Of a DNA stretch of 64,000 nucleotides, positions 32,293-42,787 are shown piece after piece. The first letter of the stretch is position 1; each line of letters begins with the position of its first letter. Made by a program: the position numbers and the translations under genes. Source of the DNA: Asterella californica (lineage: Eukaryota > Streptophyta > Marchantiopsida > Marchantiales > Aytoniaceae); contig JAYKYS010000017.1 of the NCBI GenBank assembly GCA_036924285.1, positions 1,159,501 to 1,223,500 of the forward strand. Direction: 5' to 3'. The notes under the pieces were generated by a model. It saw only the letters and a program-made list of their open reading frames with translations. It was not told where the DNA came from and ran no database searches.

Positions 32293-33774
32293 CTCCTCCA
32301 TAGTTATTCAACTTTCTAGAGTCAGAGCAGAGGACAACAAGAGACGAAGATGTCCCAGTGTCTGATGAGGCTGAGGCGGAGGAGAGCGATGACGATGAAG
32401 ATCAAAGAGAAGATTGAGGAGATTGCCACATACCGGAGGATGTGCAGGTTTGGAAGGGGTGGATGTCGTGATGTGAATCATTTCACATAGTAAATGATTC
32501 ACTTCTCTGTCAGGCGTTAGTCTCTCTGAGTGAAGTTAAGACCTCAAAGAAGTCCATTTTTGGAAAATGTTATATATTTTGAGTCTTAGTAGGTTGATTA
32601 CCATGTTGATAGGGTTTACGCTCATGGGTTGTATTTGCGTGTCGTCCATGCACGCTTTCTAGCTGATTTAAGTTATTTTTCGGGGCTACGTGTCATTTTA
32701 GGTAGTTTAAGTTTTACGCTGGCACTCTAGGGGGCTTGACGTGGTAGCCTATGAGTGTAGATAAGTTACTAGGTAGTTTAAGGCACAAAAGGACAGTCAA
32801 GTGGAGCTATGAACTCCCATTGGTCCATTTTTGTCTTTTGTAAAACTCTAAGTTTAGAAACAGAGCTCTAGAGTGGATTTCGAGCAATTGGTAAGGGCAC
32901 TGCGAAATCTGAGAGCACAGGGAGATAGAGCTCGTCGAGCTAAGCACTGTCAGTGAAATTCTTGATCGATTTGGATCAATAAACAAGGAGTTATGTCCAA
33001 TTGAAGTTCGGATTGTGCCAAAACTACATCACTTTTGTTGGATTTGGGATTTTGAGTGTCAATTGCAGCAGAATTGAGGAAATCGCTTCAAACCTTCATG
33101 GTTGCGTTCACTGTCATCAGGGCTATGACTGTCCAAAAACTTTCAAGTGATTGGAGTGACTGAGTAATTCAGGGCGGCCGCTGAAGCTGAGGGGGCCTGA
33201 AAAGCTCTCAATCTAGAGCAGCAACTTCAGAGAACGAGATCTGGAGTTCTGTGTACAATCAGGAGGTCCAACTTCACACGGGTGTTCAGCAAGCTGTGAA
33301 CTCAAAATCCTGTAAGAATCTTCGAAAGTGATCGAGCCAATTTCCTGTTATTGGTCTAAGTAGCTATTTGGGTACCAGAAATTGCCATAATTTTTCTGTT
33401 CAGAAAGTTTCTAACCATATCTCGGTGCTCTGAATTGATCTCAAGCTGAAACTTCGTATGTGTATCCAGTAGGACCTCATTTACATGTAGGAGAAGTTCT
33501 GAAGCCTAAACCATCTTAGTTTCTGATTCTTGACTGTTAAAGTTCGCTGGTGAACCTTATTACTGTTAGTCTGATCTGATTTTCACTTCCTGAACATACT
33601 AGAGGATCCATTCGACCTGTGTGAAGGTTTATAGTGCCCCTTATGACCTGAAGCCTACCTCTGGATAGTAAACAACAAGAGCCTGAAGCCCAGCACTTTC
33701 CTAAGTAGTCTTCCCACAACCTTCACGATCATATCACAGCCAGAAAGTTCCGCCCTTCCCGAGGAAAACTCTCA
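32293..33774 (+). mobile_element. Family A 3' end and LTR, plus orientation
   Basis: 32293-32463 is the family A pol end (acidic tail) and polypurine tract; 32464-33774 is an LTR starting TGTCGTGATGTGAATCA and ending ACTCTCA. At about 1311 bp it is shorter than the LTRs of the nested A element, mostly through a deletion near 32540-32600. It lacks both foldbacks of the 11451-12965 LTR and so gives the ancestral sequence for them. Confidence 0.8.
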
Positions 33775-33780
33775 ACTCTA

Positions 33781-34130
33781 CAACGGACATCATAGACGGT
33801 TGGACCGCTAGGTGTGCTGGAGGAACCGTTTAGAACCTTGGACTTTATGGGAAGTCCGTCCCAAGTCATCTTGTGACTTGCTCATGTTTTGAGACCGACC
33901 TAGACGGGTCTAGCTCGGGACTTAGGATTGTTGAGCTTGATGATTAGGGAGACGGTCTGGTTCCGGTCCGGATCAAACTGAGATAAGGTAAGTGGTGCAT
34001 GGACGCTAACTTGTGATTGTGTTTGCAGGTTAGCGGTGTAAATTTCGTGATCTACTGAGCAAGAGCTTCCGCTGGCGCAACAAGACGGTAGGTGCGCGAA
34101 ATGCAGGAAGACCGTTTCCGTAGACAGAAG
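33781..34130 (+). repeat. Family C LTR, 3' portion, plus orientation
   Basis: Reverse complement of the outer 350 bp of the other C LTRs: GGTTGGACCGCTAGGTGTGC, CATCTTGTGACTTGCTCATG, GTGGTGCATGGACGCTAACT, ending GGTAGGTGCGCGAAA. No TGGTATCAGAGC primer site follows, so it is a truncated LTR, not the start of an element. Confidence 0.75.
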
Positions 34131-34590
34131 CCTGGGAAGGCTACATGGGGCATACACCTTGTGATTAATCTAACCCGTTGAGACTTGGAAGAACAATGTG
34201 CGGCAGACGTTGCTAGTTCGACTTCTACGAAGCAGGAGCAGTCTTCTGGAGGTGTGAGAAGTCGAGTTGAACCCCCGTAAGCCGAAGATTGCTTCGGGAA
34301 GACTGTGTTGAGAAGACTAGAAGAAGTGATCTGGAAGCAAGACACGTCTTCCCGAGCTTCCCTGTAGATAAGTGTGTGATATTTTAGGTGGTAGTTGTTT
34401 GTTTAGGTCCAGAGCACCTTCTGAAGGGTCTAGAAGTCGTGTGGTTTTGTGAGAAGACGGGATTTCTAGACAAAACCCATGTGTTTGTGTGTTTGAACAG
34501 ATCTTAGAACTTAGAGCAACGATACTTGTGCAAATCCTCTGTGGGAACAATATCTTGTATACTAAATGGGCAAAAGGAGAAATCACGCGT
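34131..34590. other. Spacer rich in AGAAG/GAAGAC, no gene seen
   Basis: Between a C LTR end and truncated family B copy 2. GAAGAC or its complement recurs (for example near 34211, 34280, 34297 and 34346). Composition resembles 30311-30790. Open frames have no motif. Confidence 0.45.
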
Positions 34591-35560
34591 CACTATAGGA
34601 GTCAAACATGACATGTGTCAACCTCTAGAACAACCATCACACACCAACATACGGGCTGCTCCACCAACAGACCCACATAACATACACCTCAAGCCTGCTA
34701 AGCTTGGGTCAACGATACCATCGATGTTGGAAAAATGACATGGCGCGCAATTACGCACATGGTCCTTCCAAACAACACCATCACGGCACTCTAACATGAG
34801 TACTCCAGAAGATAACATCTCACGCACTCGTAAAATAGTACGCTTTGCGGTCACGTCCGCAGTATGCTGTAGATAGATATATCTACAGCAGACTGCATTA
34901 TATGTATATACGCAGTCTGCTGTAGATAGATATAATCGTCAGGATGAAACTTGCGAATCGATCGCTGATAACCTCCTCCTTGAATAGTCGCATATCGCAA
35001 CGTGTCTCTATGCTGAACAATCGTTAGATTCTCAAAAGCCATAGACATAACTCTCCGAAATGTCTCTGCTCGTTGAGAACATGCGTTCACTCACATATTC
35101 GAGTCATATGCGATCTGAGAACGCATACGTCGTTCCTTCACTCGTCTTGTCCGATAATGTGACCAACTCAATCCACTTGGAGAAGTGTTCCACCATCACC
35201 AACACATACCGGTGGTGACTTGCGCTCAATAATAAGGATCTCACAAAATCCAAACTGGGTAACCCAACCTCATAATCGGTAAAGGGTGTAACTGTGGAGT
35301 AGGAGCATTAAACGATACTCATACTCGATCAAAAATCACACATCATGCGACAAACTGCTGCACATTAACGTGCATACCACGCCACCAATACTGTGTTTGG
35401 AGTAAGCTATTCGTACGCTTCACTCCAAAATGTCCCAACTCCTCATGGGCATGTCGTACTAATTGTGCCCTATGAGATAGATGTGGCACTATCTGTACTC
35501 TCTCATCATCTCACGCTCGAAGTACATGTTGTCTTTCCGATACTCCAACATGTACCCTAA
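34591..35560 (-). pseudogene. Family B integrase and PHD finger, copy 2
   Basis: From 35560 down: zinc-binding region, then VEHFSKWIEL near 35160-35190. The core is cut short: near 35095-35130 the sequence jumps to the segment ACSQRAETFRRVMSMAFENL, losing the second Asp and the Glu of the DDE triad. FHPDDYIYLQQT, then VLMLECRDGVVWKDHVRNC and PCHFSNIDG lead to the finger: CMLC at 34675-34686, CDGC at 34630-34641, a TGG-to-TGA stop at 34618-34620, HMSC at 34606-34617. The final C-x2-C pair is lost at the truncation. With copy 1 and 30876-30899 all eight zinc ligands of a C4HC3 PHD finger are represented. Confidence 0.8.
34865..34928. repeat. Triple alternating inverted repeat inside family B integrase
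   Basis: TGCTGTAGATA (34865-34875), its reverse complement (34880-34890) and the forward sequence again (34918-34928) alternate. The middle and last form a 17-bp perfect hairpin (34880-34896 with 34912-34928). Copy 1 has only the single ancestral sequence (TGTTGTAGATAG near 10808), so this is a local inverted duplication that also broke the reading frame. Confidence 0.75.
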
Positions 35561-35579
35561 TGCAACTCCAAGTTTATGT

Positions 35580-36800
35580 ACTACCTGGAAGTCATACTCA
35601 TGTAAGATAAGAGCCCATCGTGCAAGCTTCCATGTAAGCTTGTCGGACTCCATCAACCACTTGAGCGGCTGATGATCAGTGATGAGAGTAAAGAGGTTCC
35701 CAAACAGATAACGTCGGAAGTGTGCAACAGCTCACACTCTCCTCGTACGAACTGTACCTCACCTCCGCTGAATTGTTGAAGCGACTGACATACGCCACCA
35801 CAAACTCTTTTTTCTCATCATCATGTTGAGTCAGCACTGCTCCAAGTCTCAACATACTCCAATCAGTGTGCAATTAGAAAGGATGCTCCTAACGGATCTC
35901 CTCAAGATGGGAGCACATGTCAACGTATCCTTGAGCTCTACAAAAGCTCTCCTACTCATCTCTCCACTGCCACTCCTGGTCCACCTTCATCAGCTTGGTC
36001 AATGGCTTTGCAATTGCATTAAACTCTTTCACGTATCGACGATAGAAGTTTGTCAAATCAATAAATGTCCCAACTCGACTCACATCTATGAGACGTGAGA
36101 TACGTGCAATAGTCTGAACCTTTGTCTGTTGGACACCCAACCCACCTGGGTAGATGGTGTGGCCCATATACTCTACCAACTCCTGGAAGAACTTACACTT
36201 CTCATGGTGTAACTTCAACCCATGAGCTCTCAATCGCTCGTACATATCTCGTAAGTGTCTCTCGTGCTCCTCCACAGTAGCACTATAGACTAAGATGTCG
36301 TCAATATAACGTCTGACAAAATCCAATCATGCTAGGATCTTGTCCATCACCCTCTGGAACTCAGCAGGGGCGTTCTTCAAACCCAGATGGTAAGAACCTC
36401 CACTGATACAAACAATCCTTGCCGTGAGAGTCAATTCTCCACAATGCTGCCTTGGACTTGATGTCCTGCTCGAAGATCCAAAGTACTGAAGATCTTCACA
36501 TGCCCCACTTCATCAAAGATCTCCTCAGGTGTCGGCATGACATACTTATCGGACTTCGTCTGTCGATTGATAAGACGATAGTCTTCACACATCCGTCTAT
36601 CCGTGTAGTTGTCATACATATCATTCTTTGTTAGCATAACTGTGGCAGATGCATACTCTCCATGCGACATGTCCACTAATCCAGCTTTCAACAAGTCTTG
36701 AGTCCTACTCTAGATCAAGGCTCTCTCCATGTCATTGTATCTATAAGGACTTTGAAAGATTGACGTGTCATTAGTCAAGTCGATTCGTATACCTGGTCCC
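35580..36800 (-). pseudogene. Family B reverse transcriptase and RNase H, copy 2
   Basis: From 36800: GPGIRIDLTNDTSIFQSPYR, KAGLVDMSHGEYASATVMLT, MCEDYRLINRQTKSDKYVMP and FSTLDLRAGH (fingers and palm, first catalytic Asp), DFVRRYIDDILVYSATVEEH with YIDD at 36298-36309, LHHEKCKFFQELVEYMGHTI, then FIDLTNFYRRYVKEFNAIAK and KLMKVDQEWQWRDE (connection), then RNase H HTDWSMLRLGAVLTQHDDEK and KEFVVAYVSRFNN. Typical Ty3/gypsy polymerase; 35952-36326 is the longest open part. Stops and frame changes lie at about 35880, 36330 and 36430. Confidence 0.9.
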
Positions 36801-37229
36801 TTCAAGGTACCCAAATCCTTCATACTAAAGGTAAAACAATTCCGTATCTCTTCAAGAATCTCTGAACTCTTCGTCTCTCCTCTCTTATAAGCTTGGGTCC
36901 AATCTCTGACTCCCAAGTATCCTCTGTCATCATGCTAGAGATAGAAGACGAAGTCATTAACTGCTATCTTGCAGTCTCTGGAGCAGTTTTCTTCTGCTCA
37001 CCATCAACAACCTCCACCGCCACTATGCGAAAAACTCCTACAGTCCTAGCTGCACGCTCCACACTTTCTCCTATGACATCCCATGATGTCCAAGGATGAC
37101 GAACTTCACACGCCTCACCCCTTGTCTTTGCCTCCACCGACTCGATAAGCAAAGAGCTCGGAAGTGTCCGAGCAATAACATCTGTCGATCGCATTCGACG
37201 CTGCTCAGCCAATCCAAGGTTAACAATCC
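36801..37229 (-). pseudogene. Family B linker between methyltransferase and RT
   Basis: An open stretch (36964-37293) reads RSTDVIARTLPSSLLIESVE and then VRHPWTSWDVIGESVERAAR, GVFRIVAVEVVDGEQKKTAP. Its start overlaps the end of the methyltransferase. It is present in copy 1 at about 22560-22860. No domain is recognised; it probably tethers the methyltransferase to the polymerase before protease cleavage. Confidence 0.5.
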
Positions 37230-38110
37230 ATGTTAAGCAATTCAAGTCCATTGCTTGATCCAATACTTGAGGACGTGAAGCCTCCAACACCAAAAGTTAC
37301 TGTCGTCGTATCCATAGCGAAACCCATCGCTCGCTCTCTCTCATCGGCATTGAGTTCCACCAACTACCGTAACTAAGCATCCCATACAAACCCAGGTCCT
37401 CCATCTCTGTAAGCATGTGACCCTGGAAAGCTCACCAAAGTGGGTAACGCTATCATGGGCCGTCTCACTAGATTCACCACTGCCATGGGTGACCTGTCGA
37501 CGACTCTCACTACTTGAGCACCTCTCTCGGTAACAAGTTCGTCCACCACAACCGTGGACGATGTGCACGAGATCCCACTCTCGCTGCATCTAACAACACT
37601 GCCGATCTGATCCAGGATCGCACTTGGTGCACACTCGTCATTATTTGTGTACGAGCATCACCCAACAAAGGAATGTTCTCCAAGATGTATGCTGGAGAAT
37701 CCATCTGATGCATCTGAACATTTTCTAGAACATCCTAGATCGCTGGTCATGTAAACCCTGACCTCTCCCAACACGTGTGTGACCTTGACATGACCACCCG
37801 GCTATCACCAAGTGAATGGTGCCAACAAACGTGAGATCATGCGCCTCTAGCAACGAAATATCCGACGGTAATGCTTGTTGGTATCCTCTAATGGTTGATA
37901 TGGGCAACAACTCAAGATATCTCTGCATCAAATGTACCACATGACGCAATCATATGCGTCTTGTAACCTCATCTCTCTTCACATACAAGTATCGTTGTAC
38001 TTGTATGTCTACCTGCAATACCCCAGCCAAACCTGTGCTGATCTCTCCAAACGACTCCACAACACATATACTCTCCTCTGGATACTGTCTCCTATGGAGT
38101 CGTATCCAAC
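37230..38110 (-). pseudogene. Cytosine-C5 DNA methyltransferase carried by family B, copy 2
   Basis: About 290 codons, a short C5-methyltransferase core. Minus-strand motifs in order: I, VESFGEISTGL at 38022-38060; YLYVKRDEVTRRI (motif II/III); YLELLPISTIRGYQQALPSD; IV, LVIAGWSCQGHTRVGRGQG with SCQ at 37786-37794 (PCQ expected; the Cys nucleophile is kept); a TGG-to-TAG stop at 37725-37727; VI, PAYILENIPLLGD with ENI at 37672-37680; VLLDAARVGSRAHRPRLWWT, motif VIII, at 37543-37590; IX, LPTLVSFPGSHAYRDGGPGF at 37393-37450; ADERERAMGF near 37325-37350; X, QVLDQAMDLNCL at 37231-37262. Order and spacing match the family. Frameshifts and stops make it inactive here. Being in the same place in two copies, between protease and RT, it belongs to the element and is not a captured host exon. 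Confidence 0.87.
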
Positions 38111-38460
38111 GGTGGTAAGATCACAATGTCAGTAGCAGGAACATCCTTTGATTCCTGTACTGGTGGTACAAAGGCTTCACTCCAAGCCTGCTGCACCAAC
38201 CGATCAGCATACTGCTGTAACTCTCCACTCGAACTCCAGAGTGGAACATCCAAGGCAGATGGTATTACCATAGTCATTCTATGCATGTCTTCCATCTCTT
38301 CAAAGACCGGAGTATCCTCCGCATGAGCATTGTCTTCTAACAACTCGTCCGGCCAAGTGATGACCGAACTGAACCCTGCAATGAATGTCATCGTCCTTGG
38401 TGTAGGCTCCGTTGTCCCAACTCTAGCACTGAATCGCACTGGTAAGCGACTCACTCGGTC
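38111..38460 (-). pseudogene. Family B spacer before methyltransferase, copy 2
   Basis: A 121-codon open stretch (38092-38454) from SRLPVRFSARVGTTEPTPRT to VPATDIVILPPLDTTP. It contains SSSGELQQYADRLVQQAWSE, a likely amphipathic helix. It links the protease end to methyltransferase motif I and exists, more decayed, in copy 1 (about 23810-24180). It could be an N-terminal arm of the methyltransferase; no known domain fits. Confidence 0.5.
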
Positions 38461-38890
38461 CTCATAGGACTACCAACCTGGTCTATAAGATGCTATCTTT
38501 GCTCAATATTCGATCACGAACCCCATAGGATATAACACAACACCTCCAACCAATACATCATAAGACTCTGCGGTCGTAATGATGGCCTTGATTCTCACCA
38601 TGGAGCCATCCGTGAGATGATCTCGTCAAACTCTCATCGTCAGCATCTCTCCTGTCATGTGTAGAGATGTACCTCCTGATTCCTTAGAGATGTCTATAGT
38701 TGGAATGGACATCTCTCCACCTCGGACTTCCTCGGACCCAATCCAATACACGCCGTCTTTCTCAACATCAACGGTTGGGCTCTAGAGTCTAACAAGACTT
38801 TCTGCGGTCGATACACCTTCTCTGAAGGTGCCACCAAACAGAAGATACCACTTCTGTTGTCCAACAACACCACACTTGGTACCAAACTTG
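38461..38890 (-). pseudogene. Family B aspartic protease, copy 2
   Basis: Reads CLVAPSEKVYRPQKVLLDSR then AQPLMLRKTACIGLGPRKSE near 38700-38830; the catalytic D-S-G-A box appears as D-S-R-A, so Gly is replaced by Arg. Further on, SYDVLVGG and VVLYPMGFVIEYWA (38520-38580) give the domain's C-terminal part. A retroviral-type protease cuts the gag-pol polyprotein; its position directly before the methyltransferase suggests that the latter is released from, or kept within, pol by this enzyme. Confidence 0.7.
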
Positions 38891-40965
38891 CACGGTCAAT
38901 CGTGGTCTAGCTGGTAACTCATCTAACCTGGCAATCGCCGCTTGCCAAGTACCACTGATAGCTGTCTTGATCCTCGACTCCATGGACACATCTACCGTCT
39001 CTCGCTGAACCACCTCAGCACTGGAGGTAACAACATCCTCGCTCTCACTGAGCGTGGCCGCCAGCTGGAACACTAGAGCCAAGTTGACTCCCAATGTCAT
39101 CATATCTGTGGTTGAAAATAGTGAGGCTCGCAAAAATATTGTAGCCGCCTCCAACATCGGATTCGACATCGCATCCACAAACGTCGAGGGTTGACTTGCA
39201 TCACCCCCACTCCTGGATGTCGATGCCTCCAATTCCACTACACCATCGGTAGGTCGTTTAGGAACCATAGACGTGGTCCTCAACGTCTCCGATAATGTGA
39301 AGGATTGAGGAAGCTTGGCTTATCTACCAACCTCCCCGCGTTGTGGATCCAACTCCACCGACCGCACTTCGTGACTCAGAGGCACTTACTGCACTTCGAG
39401 TCACCGCCGTAGATGCTTCAATCTGCACCACACCAGCCATGAAGTCGAAGTCACCTCCTTCTTCTCCATAAGACGTGGAAGCCTCTGTTCCATCAGATCT
39501 CTGCTGAGTCATAGTCATACCTGCTTCTGACGTCATAGCCATACCTGCTTCTGACGTCATAGCAAGCGGTGGACCGACTGATCCTCTCCTAGGTGCTGGA
39601 CCTCTACCTCTAGCTCGACACCACGATCTCTCTGAGCTCCTCCGCCTCGTCCACGATCAACCTTCCCTTGCCGTAGCTGGGGATGAAGATCAAAACAATA
39701 GTCACTACTGTGACCAGGTCATCCGCAATGCTCAAATTGCCTAGGTACCGCTTGAGACGTCGTTGACGTCTCATAACCATCTCTCCTCTGTGGACAATCC
39801 TTCTGCTGATGAGCACCATCACACATCCAGCAAGGATCCACTTGCTGCTGACTAGAGAAGGACGGCATGGACTTCTACCCACCAGATCTTCCAACACCAC
39901 CTTGACATGGTGACTGCTCCGCATGATCTTTATCACCACCACCACCACGCTATTGCGAGCTTGTGATCCTCGAGAAGAGCTGGTTGTCTCATGTGGTGTC
40001 TCTTTGCTGAACCTAGCAACCACCACCCTCTCCTCCACAATGTTGAGCTCAATCCGCTCAGCCAAATCAAAGACAAACGCTAACGTCGGAGCGGTGTCTC
40101 TAAGGAAAGTGGTATCTCTGACTCACCTACGCTGCTCCCGATCTAGTATCTCATATCAGAACTGGACTGCCTATGCTTCCGTCACCCCTTAGATAACGCT
40201 GATGAACCGCCTCATGCGAGTAAACGTCTCGCTTAGACTCTCTCTAGTCTTTCGCTGGAACTCCTGCAGACTCCTCAACTTGTCGGTCCGCACACCTTGA
40301 TAGTTCTTCCTCAAACACTGGAAGGACTGAACCACAGGATTAAACCCTGGTGGTATCCCGCTCACACTACCACCTGCTCCACTACTAGTGGACGCACCGT
40401 CGGTAGTAGGTACTCCACCACATGTGGATGTACCACTGCTACTGGCACCTGAACTCGTAGGTGCTACGCCTCCTGAAACTACACCAATAGTGATCGAAAT
40501 GTAGTTGGGAGACCAATGTTGTCGTCACAACTCAATATCCACACTGTAGTCTCATCGGAACTCATGGTAATCGTCCATCGGCGGTCCCTCCAAGTGTTGG
40601 AACAAACTCTTTCATGTCATGAAGGGTGTAAACAGCTATGGGTTCCGCATTTGCTACAGATTGCACCAACTGTCGAACTCCTAGATGAAGTCATCCAGCT
40701 CGATGATACCCATTTTACTTGAGTAACGTCGAGGTCCTTCGTGGCCCCATAGATCTTGTCCATGTCCTACAAGAACGGTGTGGTGACACTCAACTCACCA
40801 TCAGAAAACGCGCTATCTACGTATGACTCGTCTTCTGGAACAACCGACGGCAATGGTGTAGGTAGTCGGTACCTCACCCCACTCCGTGTATATCCACTGT
40901 CCGAGAAAACCTCACCAGAACCTCCCGAGAACTCCGTGATGATAGAATCTCGATAACACACTCTC
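38891..40965 (-). pseudogene. Family B gag, copy 2
   Basis: N-part at 40767-40961 (Ser/Gly-rich, GSGEVFSDSGYTRSGVRYRL), followed by a diverged gag core around 40100-40700. Two zinc knuckles lie at 39698-39832: CWMCDGAHQQKDC (CWMC codons 39821-39832) and EHC-G-x-PGHSSDYC. A basic RG-rich stretch (RGRGGAQRDRGVELEVEVQH) and a Ser/Thr-rich stretch (39324-39560) follow, then MVPKRPTDGVVELEASTSRS onward to the protease. Knuckles bind genomic RNA in such capsid proteins. Frame changes are frequent. Confidence 0.65.
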
Positions 40966-42496
40966 CAACCAAAATGTCAAAATCTCCGTCAATCGTAACC
41001 ACCACTTGCCTAACCCCGCTCCTACTAAGCTCACCTATCCCTTACTAGGACGGTCAAGGTAAAGACAACATGTATCTGTCATCATCATAGACAGCCTCTC
41101 ACGGTCTGTTGGTCGTCACTCCAACCGCACTGTGAGAGAAACAAAGATACTCTAACTGATCCGCAACTCCAGCCTCACTATCGACAGCACACTGGAGTGA
41201 ACTCACTCTAGAAATCAAGCGCCAACACAAGCAAACGTGACGCACAAACAGGAAGTAGAATATGGAGGGGTTCCAACCACAAGAAGTCCATACGATAACC
41301 TTTCACACTCAAACATTCACATAAAGAGAAACCCAGTCCCATCCGGACAGACGTCTCTCCTTCGGTGACCACATGCACAATATATGGTCACCAATCGTCA
41401 TAACTGATACTTAAGGTCATTAACTAGATGTCCACACCTCTAGTAACTCCAAAAATATCTACGTGGTAGCTCTACTAGCTCACCCAAGACAACTACCACC
41501 AACTGTCTTCATATGCGTCTCTACGGTATAGGCAAACACTACCACAACTATAGCTTCCCCCTAATACTGTGGGGTTGTCCTACCACCCATCTAGGAACGT
41601 GTGAGAAGGTCTCTTACTACCTTAAACAAGTCGATAAGTACTTGTACGCATTCTAGAAGACACCAAGTGCTATTGGTCTAATGATAAAGCCAAAGCTAAG
41701 ATTGCAGAGTTAAGGGACAAGTTCATGATTAGTGTTGGGATGGATGACCTACTAGTTTTACACTTCTCACACAACTGAAACTTGTATACCTCTCTCACGC
41801 ACGCCTGCAAGCTGGCTTGCGGCGGGCTCAGGCTTGAGCTCCGCTCCGCCTCCGCACTCTCGCACTCCACTCTCACGCCTCTGCACCTTTGCTCCTCAAA
41901 GCCTCGAAGCCTCTAAACGCCTCCTAACACGCACTCCCGCTCACTCTCCGCTTGGATAGGAGAAGAAACTCGAGCCAAACACCACAAGAAGGATGCGTAC
42001 GAAGAGCACACACCCCAAAACAGCAACTTAGAGATCAAAATCTGCCAAATTGGCACTCGCAGGCGAGTTTAGATCATCTACGACCTTCTTTGACTTGTAA
42101 CTTCTTTTATCTTTCACCAAATTGAACGATTTTTGATACGTTGGAATCGTCTTCTCAGCCCGCACCTACTGCACTCTTCAGCACCACAAATTGTCGACTC
42201 ATGCCAATCCGACATCCACCGATGCACTTCTGCCGATCTCAAATTGATCACAAAAATCGGTCACAAGAAATTCCAGCAGCGCTTCCGCACTATCTCACCA
42301 TCAAATCGACCAAGAACAGGTTCAAATGACAGTAATCCATACTGTGATCGATCACCCAACCAAAAAGAACCACTCCGCGTACGCACACATCCGCAAATCA
42401 AAGATATCAACGATCTGTCCACTCCGGAGATACCACTGGCTGAAATCTGCGACCTGAAACCTCTCAATCAGACCTCACAATCTGAGTTCTTCAAGT
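40966..42496 (-). mobile_element. Family B long 5' leader, copy 2
   Basis: About 1.5 kb between the partial 5' LTR and gag, collinear with 53812-55110. It includes ATGGAGGGGTTCCAACCACA (41270), a CT/CG-rich stretch at 41800-41950 and CTCAATCAGACCTC near 42462. I see no coding conservation between the copies. No TGG-type tRNA primer site was recognised at its start. Confidence 0.6.
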
Positions 42497-42787
42497 GATA
42501 AACGGTATGTACTCAATCCACCATGCCAACGAGCACTAAACGATCACTAAAGTCGAGCCAAATCTACTATGTGCTCGTAGAGACTCCAGATTGTACTCAC
42601 AAAGACTATCCACCATAGCTAGGAGCTTGAAGGCTCAACTTGAAGAACTAAGGCCTCCAAGCCCAACCTGTGAAGTATACCCCTAGTGGATCATCCCAAG
42701 AACTCGCCCTAACGGCACTAACGGCCCTACCGAGATTCGTCACTCCGCACTCGGCCAACCTAGCCGAGGTGCCAAACTGACGTGACA
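42497..42787 (-). repeat. Family B 5' LTR part (module X), copy 2
   Basis: Minus strand starts TGTCACGTCAGTTTGGCACC at 42787 and ends ...TACCGTTTATCA near 42497. It matches X at 31181-31466. Module S, which precedes X at 31075 and 10252, is absent here and also at 56514, so at least two copies end at the same base. Confidence 0.65.

Larger units (their letters stand above)
34591..42787 (-). mobile_element. Family B Ty3/gypsy element, copy 2 (collinear)
   Basis: The clearest copy. Minus-strand order from 42787: part of the 5' LTR, a long leader, gag, protease, spacer, methyltransferase, RT, RNase H, integrase, PHD finger. The left end is cut inside the PHD finger near 34591, so the 3' UTR and 3' LTR are missing, and the integrase core has a deletion. 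The right end stops exactly at X start TGTCA (42787) against a family C gag fragment. Frames change repeatedly, so it is dead. Confidence 0.85.

Noticed and set aside
41670..42498. Genes in the family B leader
   Set aside because: The corresponding region at 53.8-55.1 kb does not preserve the reading frames.
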